The position numbers and the translations under genes are program-made. Source: an uncultured Ruminococcus sp. (GTDB lineage Bacteria; Bacillota; Clostridia; Oscillospirales; CAG-272). Taken from it: a DNA stretch of 6,764 nt. The stretch spans positions 1-6,764 of the forward strand of contig CACYEW010000178.1 of NCBI GenBank assembly GCA_902773455.1, given 5' to 3'. Shown here in pieces: positions 1 through 5,775 of this stretch (position 1 is the first letter of the stretch; each line of letters starts with the position of its first letter). The notes under the pieces were generated by a model. It saw nothing but the letters and a program-made list of their open reading frames with translations, had not been told where the DNA came from and made no database searches.

Positions 1-40
1 AAACGAGCTCGCCGAGTTTGCGGGGGTTCACGGCGGGTAC

Positions 41-82
41 TCCCCAAGGGCGGCGGAGCCGCACGGAAGTCGCGTAAGCGAC
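41..82 (-). repeat. Two-hairpin repeat module, copy 1
   Basis: A 23-base segment (41-63) recurs at 355-377 with one mismatch (G55 versus A369). Within it, GCGGC (50-54) pairs with GCCGC (58-62) around a 3-base loop. Five bases later a second hairpin follows, GTCGC (69-73) with GCGAC (78-82) around a GTAA loop. The other copy has the same order: shared segment, short linker, second hairpin. Weak similarity also continues upstream (16-40 with 330-354, both G-rich). The function is unknown. It looks like a dispersed intergenic repeat, comparable in form to REP-type paired hairpins. The minus strand is given because the second hairpin of copy 2 pairs better in that sense. Confidence 0.7.
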
Positions 83-85
83 ACC

Positions 86-120
<35 letters not shown>

Positions 121-140
121 ATTCCCCGCACTCCCCCTCT

Positions 141-161
141 CCCCGTATTTTTCATACGGGG
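141..161. other. Perfect inverted repeat (8-bp stem)
   Basis: CCCCGTAT (141-148) is the exact reverse complement of ATACGGGG (154-161), separated by a 5-base loop. It is the first of four such hairpins packed into 141-316. The plus-strand loop is T-rich, but no T-tract follows the stem on either strand, so a terminator role is not supported. Confidence 0.6.
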
Positions 162-202
162 GCGGCGAAACGAAAGTGATACGCACAAAACGAGAGGACC
201 GA

Positions 203-225
203 ATCATTCGGTTGTACCGAATGAT
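203..225. other. Perfect inverted repeat (10-bp stem, 3-base loop)
   Basis: ATCATTCGGT (203-212) pairs exactly with ACCGAATGAT (216-225) around a TGT loop. It abuts the next inverted repeat (226-255) directly, giving two back-to-back stem-loops. No T-tract follows on either strand. This is a candidate cruciform, RNA fold, or sub-terminal repeat of a small mobile element. The structure is certain; its function is unknown. Confidence 0.65.
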
Positions 226-255
226 CGCGCGCGGTAAAGGGGGGCGCCGCGCGCG
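226..255. other. Perfect inverted repeat (9-bp GC-only stem)
   Basis: CGCGCGCGG (226-234) pairs exactly with CCGCGCGCG (247-255) around a 12-base loop containing six G residues. GATC flanks both outer edges (223-226 and 257-260) with one unpaired A, so the stem can be extended. The alternating CG tract could also form an unusual helix. It follows the 203-225 hairpin with no gap. Confidence 0.6.
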
Positions 256-290
256 AGATCACGGGGAGAAAGCGGCTTGAACCGTCGCAC

Positions 291-316
291 CCCAAAGTAA
301 GTGAAACGACTTTGGG
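291..316. other. Perfect inverted repeat (8-bp stem)
   Basis: CCCAAAGT (291-298) pairs exactly with ACTTTGGG (309-316) around a 10-base loop. Its right arm runs into the G-rich tract at 314-351, so the hairpin and a G-quadruplex would compete for the first G-run. Confidence 0.6.
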
Positions 317-351
317 AGGGGTTAAGGGGGTTTGGGGGTTGTAAGGGTGGG
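314..351 (+). other. Potential G-quadruplex tract
   Basis: Six G-runs of three to five bases lie on the plus strand at 314-316, 318-321, 326-330, 334-338, 345-347 and 349-351. The linkers are only 1 to 6 bases. This exceeds the usual four-run G-quadruplex motif. The tract sits between the hairpin at 291-316 and the second repeat module. On the minus strand, which all neighbouring genes use, the transcript would be C-rich, so a quadruplex would form in the DNA, not in a read-through transcript. Confidence 0.6.
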
Positions 352-354
352 CAA

Positions 355-397
355 TCCCCAAGGGCGGCAGAGCCGCAAAGAAAGCCGGCTTGCCGAC
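355..397 (-). repeat. Two-hairpin repeat module, copy 2
   Basis: Second copy of the module at 41-82, offset by 314 bp. The shared 23 bases are 355-377, with the GCGGC/GCCGC hairpin at 364-376. After a 6-base linker a second hairpin spans 384-397. Its stem differs in sequence from copy 1 but still pairs: GCCGGC (384-389) with GCCGAC (392-397). The one irregular position is C-A on the plus strand but a G-U wobble on the minus strand, which hints at an RNA-level fold in the minus sense. It lies just beyond the terminator of the DUF11 gene. Confidence 0.65.
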
Positions 398-410
398 GCA
401 TTGATCTGCA

Positions 411-448
411 ATAAAATTATAAAACGCAGACCGTACCGGCCTGCGTTT
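411..448 (-). terminator. Intrinsic terminator of the DUF11 gene
   Basis: On the minus strand, four bases past the TAA stop, AAACGCAG (448-441) pairs with CTGCGTTT (429-422). One mismatch and an inner CCG/CGG pairing close the hairpin. The minus-strand sequence then runs into a T-rich stretch (roughly TTTTATAATTTTATT, about 424-410). The stem sequence, the T-rich tail and the position right after a stop codon all fit a Rho-independent terminator. Confidence 0.8.
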
Positions 449-451
449 CCC

Positions 452-1297
452 TTACGTAATGTTTCCGCTTATCACTATTACCGTCTGACCGGGTGTAACT
501 GTGACCGATCCGGTCTGCGAATCTCTTTCAAAACTTGCGGCGGGTACCGTGACCGCGCCGTCCGAGGTCGTGAACGTACCTCCCGTGTACGTATAATCCG
601 CACCTTCGCTCCACGCCTGACCGTTATAGGTCACCGTGATATCTGAAAGCGGCGGATCGAAAGTATCCGTAACGACGGGGTTGCCTTCGGCTCCGGCTTC
701 GGCGCCTCCGTTGTTATACAACGTTATCGTATAATGTACCTGGCCTTTTTCGGGTACGGTAAGCGGATCAAGCGACTTTTCTATCGAGAGCACGGGCTCG
801 GCGGTCGCCGTCACCGTCGCCGAAGCGGTAAGCGGCTCTCCCGCTCCGCTCAACGTCACCGTATTCTTTACGGCTGAGCCCGGTTCGAGCGGCGCGAACC
901 CGTTTATCTCCGCCTCGTACATCAGAAGGACGTTTCCGTTTGCCGGTACGCTTAAGCCGGTCATCTGAAGCGGCTGTTCGCTCTGTACCGCGGGAGCTTC
1001 CTCCGGCGCTCCGTTTACGAACAGGCGCAGCGAACCCTGCACCCAGGTAAGCGGATAAAGCGTCTGATCGCCGAACGGAAACGCGCCGAGATCGTCGGCG
1101 ACCGTTATTCCGTCCGCGGCTGCCGTTCCGGTATTGACGATCGATACCGCGTACGTCATCCTCTCGCCCTGCGTATACGTTTCGTTCGCCGCGGTCTTGG
1201 TTACCGACAATGTTTCGGTCAGCTGTCCGCTCGTTACGTTTGACAGCACCGACGTGTTGTTATAGGTCAGCGTCGCCTGATTTGTGAATGTTGCCAT
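452..1297 (-). CDS. DUF11 domain-containing surface-type protein
   Basis: Encodes 281 residues built mainly from two copies of a DUF11-like immunoglobulin-type beta-sandwich repeat. Copy 1 covers roughly residues 30-165 (LSVTKTA, then YAVSIVNTG and ITVADDLGAF). Copy 2 covers roughly 170-281 (LSIEKSLDP, then YTITLYNNGG and VVTDTFDPPL). A short related strand, NQATLTYNN, opens the protein. It is rich in Thr, Val, Gly and Ala, has no cysteine, and has no visible signal peptide, transmembrane helix or LPXTG motif. DUF11 repeats are known from bacterial and archaeal surface and cell-wall proteins, so the missing export signal is odd: export may be non-classical, or the protein may coat spores from the mother-cell side (inference). 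The ATG is well supported by AAGGAGG seven bases upstream. The gene stands alone between two terminators. Precise function is unknown. Confidence 0.85.
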   Translation of the reverse strand: MATFTNQATLTYNNTSVLSNVTSGQLTETLSVTKTAANETYTQGERMTYAVSIVNTGTAAADGITVADDLGAFPFGDQTLYPLTWVQGSLRLFVNGAPEEAPAVQSEQPLQMTGLSVPANGNVLLMYEAEINGFAPLEPGSAVKNTVTLSGAGEPLTASATVTATAEPVLSIEKSLDPLTVPEKGQVHYTITLYNNGGAEAGAEGNPVVTDTFDPPLSDITVTYNGQAWSEGADYTYTGGTFTTSDGAVTVPAASFERDSQTGSVTVTPGQTVIVISGNIT

Positions 1298-1304
1298 ATC
1301 ATTT

Positions 1305-1333
1305 CCTCCTTTTCCGGTCTTTTATATCTTATG
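1305..1333 (-). promoter_or_regulatory. Promoter (tentative) and strong ribosome binding site of the DUF11 gene
   Basis: AAGGAGG (1311-1305) sits seven bases before the ATG and is close to ideal. Because a strong terminator ends at 1356, transcription of this gene must start within about 60 bases. The best -10-like element is CATAAGATA (1333-1325), which fits the CATANNNTA -10 pattern of the sporulation factors sigma-E and sigma-K. The -35 side is not convincing for either factor. No good sigma-A -35/-10 pair is visible. The ribosome binding site is firm; the promoter is a guess. Confidence 0.4.
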
Positions 1334-1355
1334 CCGTTCAAAGGCGGAATGATAC

Positions 1356-1386
1356 AAAAAAACAAGCCGCACGGGCTTGTTTTTTT
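1356..1386 (-). terminator. Intrinsic terminator of the pot operon (symmetrical)
   Basis: A perfect 13-bp inverted repeat made of seven A, then CAAGCC (1356-1368), pairing with GGCTTG and seven T (1374-1386) around a GCACG loop. The minus-strand reading gives a GC-containing hairpin followed by a run of T, seven bases beyond the stop of the small membrane-protein gene. Because the stem is flanked by A and T runs, it would also terminate plus-strand transcription. It separates the transporter operon from the DUF11 gene. Confidence 0.9.
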
Positions 1387-1392
1387 ACTGAT

Positions 1393-1701
1393 TCAGCGGC
1401 GGGCTTTCGCCTGCTCGGCTTTGAGCGCTCTTTTTTCGTCGTTTTGCGTCGCAAAGGTAAGAGACGTGATCATTATGCCGAGAAAGCTTATGAAGATCAG
1501 TATCGCCGATACGAGCTGTATCTTCTCACCCGCGCTCTTGCGCGACTGCATCCTGCCGTATTCGTCCTGCTGTTCGGTGAGCGGGAGCTTTGACAGATCG
1601 TGATAATCGACGTCCTGCAAAGCGCCTCCGATCGTATACAGTACGGCGGAGAGTATGCAGGCGATGACGAGTATCATAAAGAACAGTTCATTTTTCTTCA
1701 T
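1393..1701 (-). CDS. Small two-helix membrane protein, last gene of the pot operon
   Basis: I do not recognise this protein. From the ATG at 1701 it has 102 residues: a first hydrophobic helix (about 7-26), a polar, partly acidic loop (27-60), a second helix (about 62-84) and a basic helical tail rich in Lys, Arg and Ala (86-102). It lies 11 bases behind potD and ahead of the operon terminator, so it is very likely co-transcribed with the transporter. A GTG at 1716 would add five residues and overlap the potD stop by four bases. I prefer the ATG because GGTGATC, complementary to the 16S rRNA 3' end, lies just before it and because MKKNELFF is a typical membrane-protein start. A role as a small accessory subunit of the transporter is suggested only by position and topology. 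Confidence 0.75.
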   Translation of the reverse strand: MKKNELFFMILVIACILSAVLYTIGGALQDVDYHDLSKLPLTEQQDEYGRMQSRKSAGEKIQLVSAILIFISFLGIMITSLTFATQNDEKRALKAEQAKARR

Positions 1702-1712
1702 AGGATCACCGA

Positions 1713-2930
1713 TCACATCGCCGATTCTTTTTTCTTCTTAACGACCGCTCTGATTATGAACACCGCCGCGAGCGCAAGCACTATCACGCCGCAAATGATA
1801 TACACCGTGTATCCTACGCTGCTTTCTATCTTCAGCTCTTCCCAGAGATCGTTCTGAAGATTTCTGATGTTTTCCGGCAGATCATAGAAGTATTCCATTT
1901 TACTCATATCATAATTATAGAGTATATCCATTGCGTCCGGATGGATCTCCTGCATATCCGCCGCATAATCCTCGTTTTCGTAAACGAGCTTGTTCGGCGA
2001 AGCGTAGCAGATCGCCTCGGCGTTGGCTATCGCGATCTCTTCGCTCAGCATGAAGTTTATATACTCGAGCGCGAGATCTTTATTCTGAGCGTTCGACGGT
2101 ACGCACATAGCGTCGACGAAAACGTTCGTGCCTTCCTTCGGATAGAAGAACGCAAGATCCTCGTTTTCTTCATACATAGTGAAGAAGTCGCCGGCGTAGT
2201 AAGGAGCCACCGCGGCGGAACTGCTTTCCATCTTGTTGAAGACCTCGTCCATCACGTAGCCCTGAACGACGTTTTTCTGCTTTTTCAAAAGCTCCTGCGC
2301 GGCTTTCCAGTCGGCTTCGTTTTCGCTGTTTGCGCTCGTGCCCTGATAGAAGTGCGCAGTACCGAAAGCGTCTCTCGGGTTATTGAACTGCAGTATGTTG
2401 CCTTCGTATTTCTCATTCCACATAAGAGCCCAGCTGCCGATATCGGCTTCGTCCTCTTTGACGATCGTGGTATTATAGATTATTCCGACGGTACCGTAAG
2501 TGTAAGGAACCGAATATTCGTCGTTCTTATCGTAGAACAGACCTTTGAAATTGTCGTCGATATACTGATAGTTTTCTATATTTTTCGCCGGATCGATCTT
2601 CATTATGAGTCCCTCTGCGGCAAGTCTCGCGACCATATAGTCGGACGGGACGATGACGTCATAGCTGACCGCTCCGCCCGAGATCTTCGAGTACAGGTCT
2701 TCGTTGCTCGCATAGGTGGAATAGTTCACGATCACGTTTTTGCCGAGCTTCGTCTTGCAGTATTCTTCAAAAGCGGCGTTAGTATCGAGAGAATCCTCGC
2801 TGCCGTCAGAGATATACTCGCCCCAGTTGTAAACGTAAAGCGTCGTCGTATCTCCGCCGCCCGAGCAGGACGTAAGGAGAGCAAGTGCGAATACCGCGGC
2901 CACGGCAAGCGAGATAATTTTCTTAACCAT
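1713..2930 (-). CDS. potD: Spermidine/putrescine-binding lipoprotein PotD with C-terminal membrane anchor
   Basis: Extracellular receptor that delivers polyamines to the PotABC importer. The 405-residue protein starts with a lipoprotein signal peptide and lipobox LLTSC (18-22, Cys22 the lipidation site). A periplasmic-binding-protein-II fold follows. Family landmarks are LYVYNWGEYI (31-40, where Trp36 and Tyr39 correspond to the ligand-contacting Trp and Tyr of E. coli PotD), VPSDYMV (94-100), YGTVGIIYN (145-153) and FVDAMCVPSNA (271-281, with the acidic Asp273). Unusually, the protein ends in a hydrophobic helix (about 373-396) and KKKK, a second, cytoplasm-facing membrane anchor absent from E. 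coli PotD. The acidic pair of the E. coli DARE motif reads NPRD (184-187) here, so ligand preference may differ. The ATG has GGAGGT eight bases upstream, inside the end of potC; the two genes overlap by eight bases. Confidence 0.93.
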   Translation of the reverse strand: MVKKIISLAVAAVFALALLTSCSGGGDTTTLYVYNWGEYISDGSEDSLDTNAAFEEYCKTKLGKNVIVNYSTYASNEDLYSKISGGAVSYDVIVPSDYMVARLAAEGLIMKIDPAKNIENYQYIDDNFKGLFYDKNDEYSVPYTYGTVGIIYNTTIVKEDEADIGSWALMWNEKYEGNILQFNNPRDAFGTAHFYQGTSANSENEADWKAAQELLKKQKNVVQGYVMDEVFNKMESSSAAVAPYYAGDFFTMYEENEDLAFFYPKEGTNVFVDAMCVPSNAQNKDLALEYINFMLSEEIAIANAEAICYASPNKLVYENEDYAADMQEIHPDAMDILYNYDMSKMEYFYDLPENIRNLQNDLWEELKIESSVGYTVYIICGVIVLALAAVFIIRAVVKKKKESAM

Positions 2931-3765
2931 TTTCTTTTACCTCCGTTTTGGTTTTGTTTTTTCTTTTTACTTTCGCCTTACCGACGCTGAAGCTGTCCGC
3001 AAAGTTGACAAGAAGCATCAGCACGAGTATGGCGAACACCATAAGTGCGCAGAGAGCGTACATACTGAATTTGACCTTGTGAGCCGTCTGCGTATAAACG
3101 TAGAGCGGCAGCGTCTGAAAGTCGGGCGAGCTCACGAAGTGGCTTATTACGAAGTCGTCGAGCGACAGCGTGAAGCCGAGCATGAGTCCGGAAACGATGC
3201 CGGGCAGAACGAACGGAAGCTCGACTCTGAAAAACGAGCCTGCCGGCGTGCAGCCGAGGTCGAGAGCCGCCTCGGTGAGATGTTTGTCCATCTGAGCGAA
3301 GCGCGGCAGAACGGACAGTATAACGTAAGGGATGTTGAACGTCGTATGCGCTATAAGCATCGTGACGAAGCCGAATTTTATCGGCAGAAACGGCATCGAC
3401 GCCGCGAATACGAACAGGAGCATCATCGAAACGCCGGTAACGATATCCGGATTCATCATCGGAATGTTCGTTACGGAGCGGACCGCGGTCTTGATATATT
3501 TCGAGCGCAGACGGTTGATGCCGAACGCGGCCAATGTACCGATGACCGTGGCGAGCACCGAAGAAGCTACGGCGAGATAAAGCGAGTTTTTGAGCGCGGT
3601 CAGCGCCGTCGCGTCGCGGAAAAGCTCTTTATACCAGTAAAACGAAAACGACGTGAACTGATTGAGCGACCCCTTTTCGTTGAACGAGAACAGCACGAGC
3701 ACGATGATCGGCGCGTATAAAAGCGCAAATACGATCACCATATATATCTTTGACAGAACTTTCAT
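2923..3765 (-). CDS. potC: Polyamine ABC transporter permease PotC
   Basis: One of the two membrane-spanning subunits of the spermidine/putrescine importer. At 280 residues it is close to the usual family length. Hydrophobic segments fall at about 8-28, 62-84, 105-125, 133-155, 185-205 and 235-256, giving the expected six helices. The EAA-loop that docks on the ATPase is clear at 163-193 (LTEAALDLGC, then LPFVLPGIVSG). The motif SLDDFVISHF (201-210), typical of PotC and its relatives, follows it. The C-terminus (262-280) is strongly basic. Its ATG overlaps the potB stop as ATGA, so translation is probably coupled; a GGAGGT lies 11 bases upstream. Confidence 0.95.
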   Translation of the reverse strand: MKVLSKIYMVIVFALLYAPIIVLVLFSFNEKGSLNQFTSFSFYWYKELFRDATALTALKNSLYLAVASSVLATVIGTLAAFGINRLRSKYIKTAVRSVTNIPMMNPDIVTGVSMMLLFVFAASMPFLPIKFGFVTMLIAHTTFNIPYVILSVLPRFAQMDKHLTEAALDLGCTPAGSFFRVELPFVLPGIVSGLMLGFTLSLDDFVISHFVSSPDFQTLPLYVYTQTAHKVKFSMYALCALMVFAILVLMLLVNFADSFSVGKAKVKRKNKTKTEVKENG

Positions 3766-4586
3766 ACTATAAGCTGACCTCCCTTATCGTCGTCGGCGAA
3801 TTTGTTCATCACGGCGACGGATATGAGAATGAGTATCATCATAACGAGAGAGATCGCCGCGCCTACGTTATACGACTTGTTCATGAACTGGCGTTCGATC
3901 GTATCGCCTATGAGGTCGAACGAACCGCCGCCGAGTTTCTGGGAGATATAGAACGTGCTGATCGACGGTACGAACACCATCGTGATGCCCGATATTATAC
4001 CCGGCACCGTCAGCGGAAGCACGACTCTTCTCAACGTCTTCCAGCCGTTGCAGCCGAGGTCCTCCGCGGCTTCGAAGTATCTGATATCGAGCTTCGACAT
4101 GCTCGTATATATCGGAAGCACCATATACGGCAGAAAATCGTATACCATACCGAGTATGACCGCGCCGGCGGTACCGACGATCTGAACGTTTCTGAAGCCC
4201 ACGGCGTTCAGCAGAGAGTTCAGAAGTCCGCCGTTATCGAGGAGCGTCATAAGGGAGTACGTTCTGATAAGCAGGCTGATCCACATCGGGAGCATCAGAA
4301 GCAGTATCATTATTTTCTGCTTTGACGGCTTCAGACGCGATATGAAGAACGCGAGCGGGTAACCTACGAGCAGGCAGATCACCGTGGCTATCAGAGCGAA
4401 CGCAACGGAAAGACCGAAGATGTTCGCATAGTTTGAAAGCGACGTTACGTTTGCAAACGTGAAATTGCCGTTTCTGTCGGTGAACGCGAAATATATTATG
4501 AATATGAGCGGCGCGACTATGAAAAGTATCGACCACACGGCGTGAGGCACGAGCGCGAAGCGTTCTAGAAACGATCTCTTATTCAT
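3762..4586 (-). CDS. potB: Polyamine ABC transporter permease PotB
   Basis: Partner permease of PotC in the importer core. The 274-residue protein has six hydrophobic segments at about 14-36, 62-84, 92-112, 138-160, 195-215 and 243-263. The ATPase-docking EAA-loop is at 172-200 (EAAEDLGC, then LPLTVPGIISG). The nearby VPSISTFYISQKLGGG (206-221) is characteristic of PotB, which separates it from PotC. The start overlaps potA by eight bases and has GGAGG six bases upstream, inside the end of potA. The gene appears intact. Confidence 0.95.
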   Translation of the reverse strand: MNKRSFLERFALVPHAVWSILFIVAPLIFIIYFAFTDRNGNFTFANVTSLSNYANIFGLSVAFALIATVICLLVGYPLAFFISRLKPSKQKIMILLLMLPMWISLLIRTYSLMTLLDNGGLLNSLLNAVGFRNVQIVGTAGAVILGMVYDFLPYMVLPIYTSMSKLDIRYFEAAEDLGCNGWKTLRRVVLPLTVPGIISGITMVFVPSISTFYISQKLGGGSFDLIGDTIERQFMNKSYNVGAAISLVMMILILISVAVMNKFADDDKGGQLIV

Positions 4587-5775
4587 CAGCCGCCTCCGTA
4601 TCTTTTTCTCCCGTCTGCTCTTCGGCTTCGGGATCGGCGACCGAAAGCTCGTCGAACTCTTCGCTGTATGAAGAATAGTCGCCGAACATACCGGAATATT
4701 CGGATTTTTTCATAACGTGTATGGCGTCGGGTTCGATATATACGCCTATCACCGAATCGGGGGCGCAGTAATCGGTCGTCTGGATCATCCATTTGAAGCC
4801 CTTGATATCGACTATGATCTCCCAGTGGACGCCTTTGAAAGTAACGCCGGTGACCGTGCCTTTCAGCATACCCTTTTCGGCGGGGACTATATCCACGTCT
4901 TCCGGTCTGACGACTATATCGACCGGTTCGTTTTTATCGAAACCGCTGTCAAGGCATTTGAATTCAACGCCCGCGAATTTTGCGCGGTAATCGTCGATCA
5001 TAACGCCGTCGAGGATGTTTGATTCGCCTATGAAATCCGCGACGAACGCGTTTTTCGGTTCGTTGTATATATCGGTCGGCGTCCCGATCTGCTGTATCCG
5101 GCCGTCAGCCATGACGACGATCGTATCGGACATCGAAAGCGCCTCTTCCTGATCGTGCGTAACGTAAATAAACGTGATTCCGGTGCGCTCGTGCAGAGCT
5201 TTAAGCTCGTTCTGCATATCTTTTCTCAGTTTGAGATCGAGCGCGGCAAGCGGTTCGTCGAGCAGAAGCACTTTGGGGTTGTTGACGAGAGCTCTCGCTA
5301 TCGCGACTCTCTGCTGCTGACCGCCCGACAAAGTCGTTACGGCGCGTTTTTCAAAGCCTTTGAGGTTGACGAGCGCGAGAGTCTCTTTGACTCTTTTCGA
5401 GATCTCGTCGTTTTTCACCTTAGCGACGCGCAAGCCGAACGCAACGTTTTCGTACACGTTCAGATGCGGGAAAAGCGCGTAGCGCTGAAACACCGTGTTG
5501 ACGCTGCGTTTATACGGAGGCACGTCGTTTATTCTCTCCGAGAGAAAGTAAACGTCGCCCTCGTCCGGCTGCTCGAAGCCGCCGATTATACGGAGCGTGG
5601 TCGTTTTACCGCAGCCGGAAGGACCGAGAAGCGTAACGAATTCTTTGTCTCTGATATAGAGATTGATGTTTTTGAGCACGGGATCGCCGCCGTAGGACTT
5701 GCTGATGTTCTTCAGATCGATTATTTTCGTCTGTTCCATTTTTTTCTTATTCTCGTTTATTTTTGTCTCTTCCAT
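4579..5775 (-). CDS. potA: Polyamine ABC transporter ATP-binding protein PotA
   Basis: Cytoplasmic ATPase that powers polyamine import. All nucleotide-binding motifs are intact in the 398-residue protein: Walker A GPSGCGKT (51-58), Q-loop Gln97, signature LSGGQQQR (149-156), Walker B LLLDEP (170-175), D-loop ALD (178-180) and switch His207. A TOBE-type regulatory domain occupies about 285-356. Beyond it lies an unusual acidic, probably disordered tail (about 371-398, nearly half Asp or Glu). The first gene of the operon, it starts at an ATG with GGAGA five bases upstream. The next Met (residue 13, ahead of EQTKIIDL) matches the usual start of the family core but has no ribosome binding site. 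A stronger GGAGGTG lies further upstream at 5811-5805, followed in frame only by ATT and ATC codons. Confidence 0.96.
   Translation of the reverse strand: MEETKINENKKKMEQTKIIDLKNISKSYGGDPVLKNINLYIRDKEFVTLLGPSGCGKTTTLRIIGGFEQPDEGDVYFLSERINDVPPYKRSVNTVFQRYALFPHLNVYENVAFGLRVAKVKNDEISKRVKETLALVNLKGFEKRAVTTLSGGQQQRVAIARALVNNPKVLLLDEPLAALDLKLRKDMQNELKALHERTGITFIYVTHDQEEALSMSDTIVVMADGRIQQIGTPTDIYNEPKNAFVADFIGESNILDGVMIDDYRAKFAGVEFKCLDSGFDKNEPVDIVVRPEDVDIVPAEKGMLKGTVTGVTFKGVHWEIIVDIKGFKWMIQTTDYCAPDSVIGVYIEPDAIHVMKKSEYSGMFGDYSSYSEEFDELSVADPEAEEQTGEKDTEAADE

Noticed and set aside
152..401. Two overlapping minus-strand frames (152-361 from TTG, 204-401 from ATG)
   Set aside because: Both lie in the hairpin- and G-run-rich block, lack ribosome binding sites and have low-complexity Pro/Arg/Ser content. 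They look like chance translations of a structured element, although a dispersed repeat would make them recur as hypothetical proteins.
332..646. 104-codon frame on the plus strand
   Set aside because: It crosses the second repeat module and the DUF11 terminator and then runs antisense to the DUF11 gene. No ribosome binding site or domain is visible.
1941..2990. 349-codon open frame on the plus strand
   Set aside because: It lies antisense to potD, whose family motifs are unmistakable. The translation is rich in Arg, Val and Ile without recognisable domains, as expected for a mirror frame.
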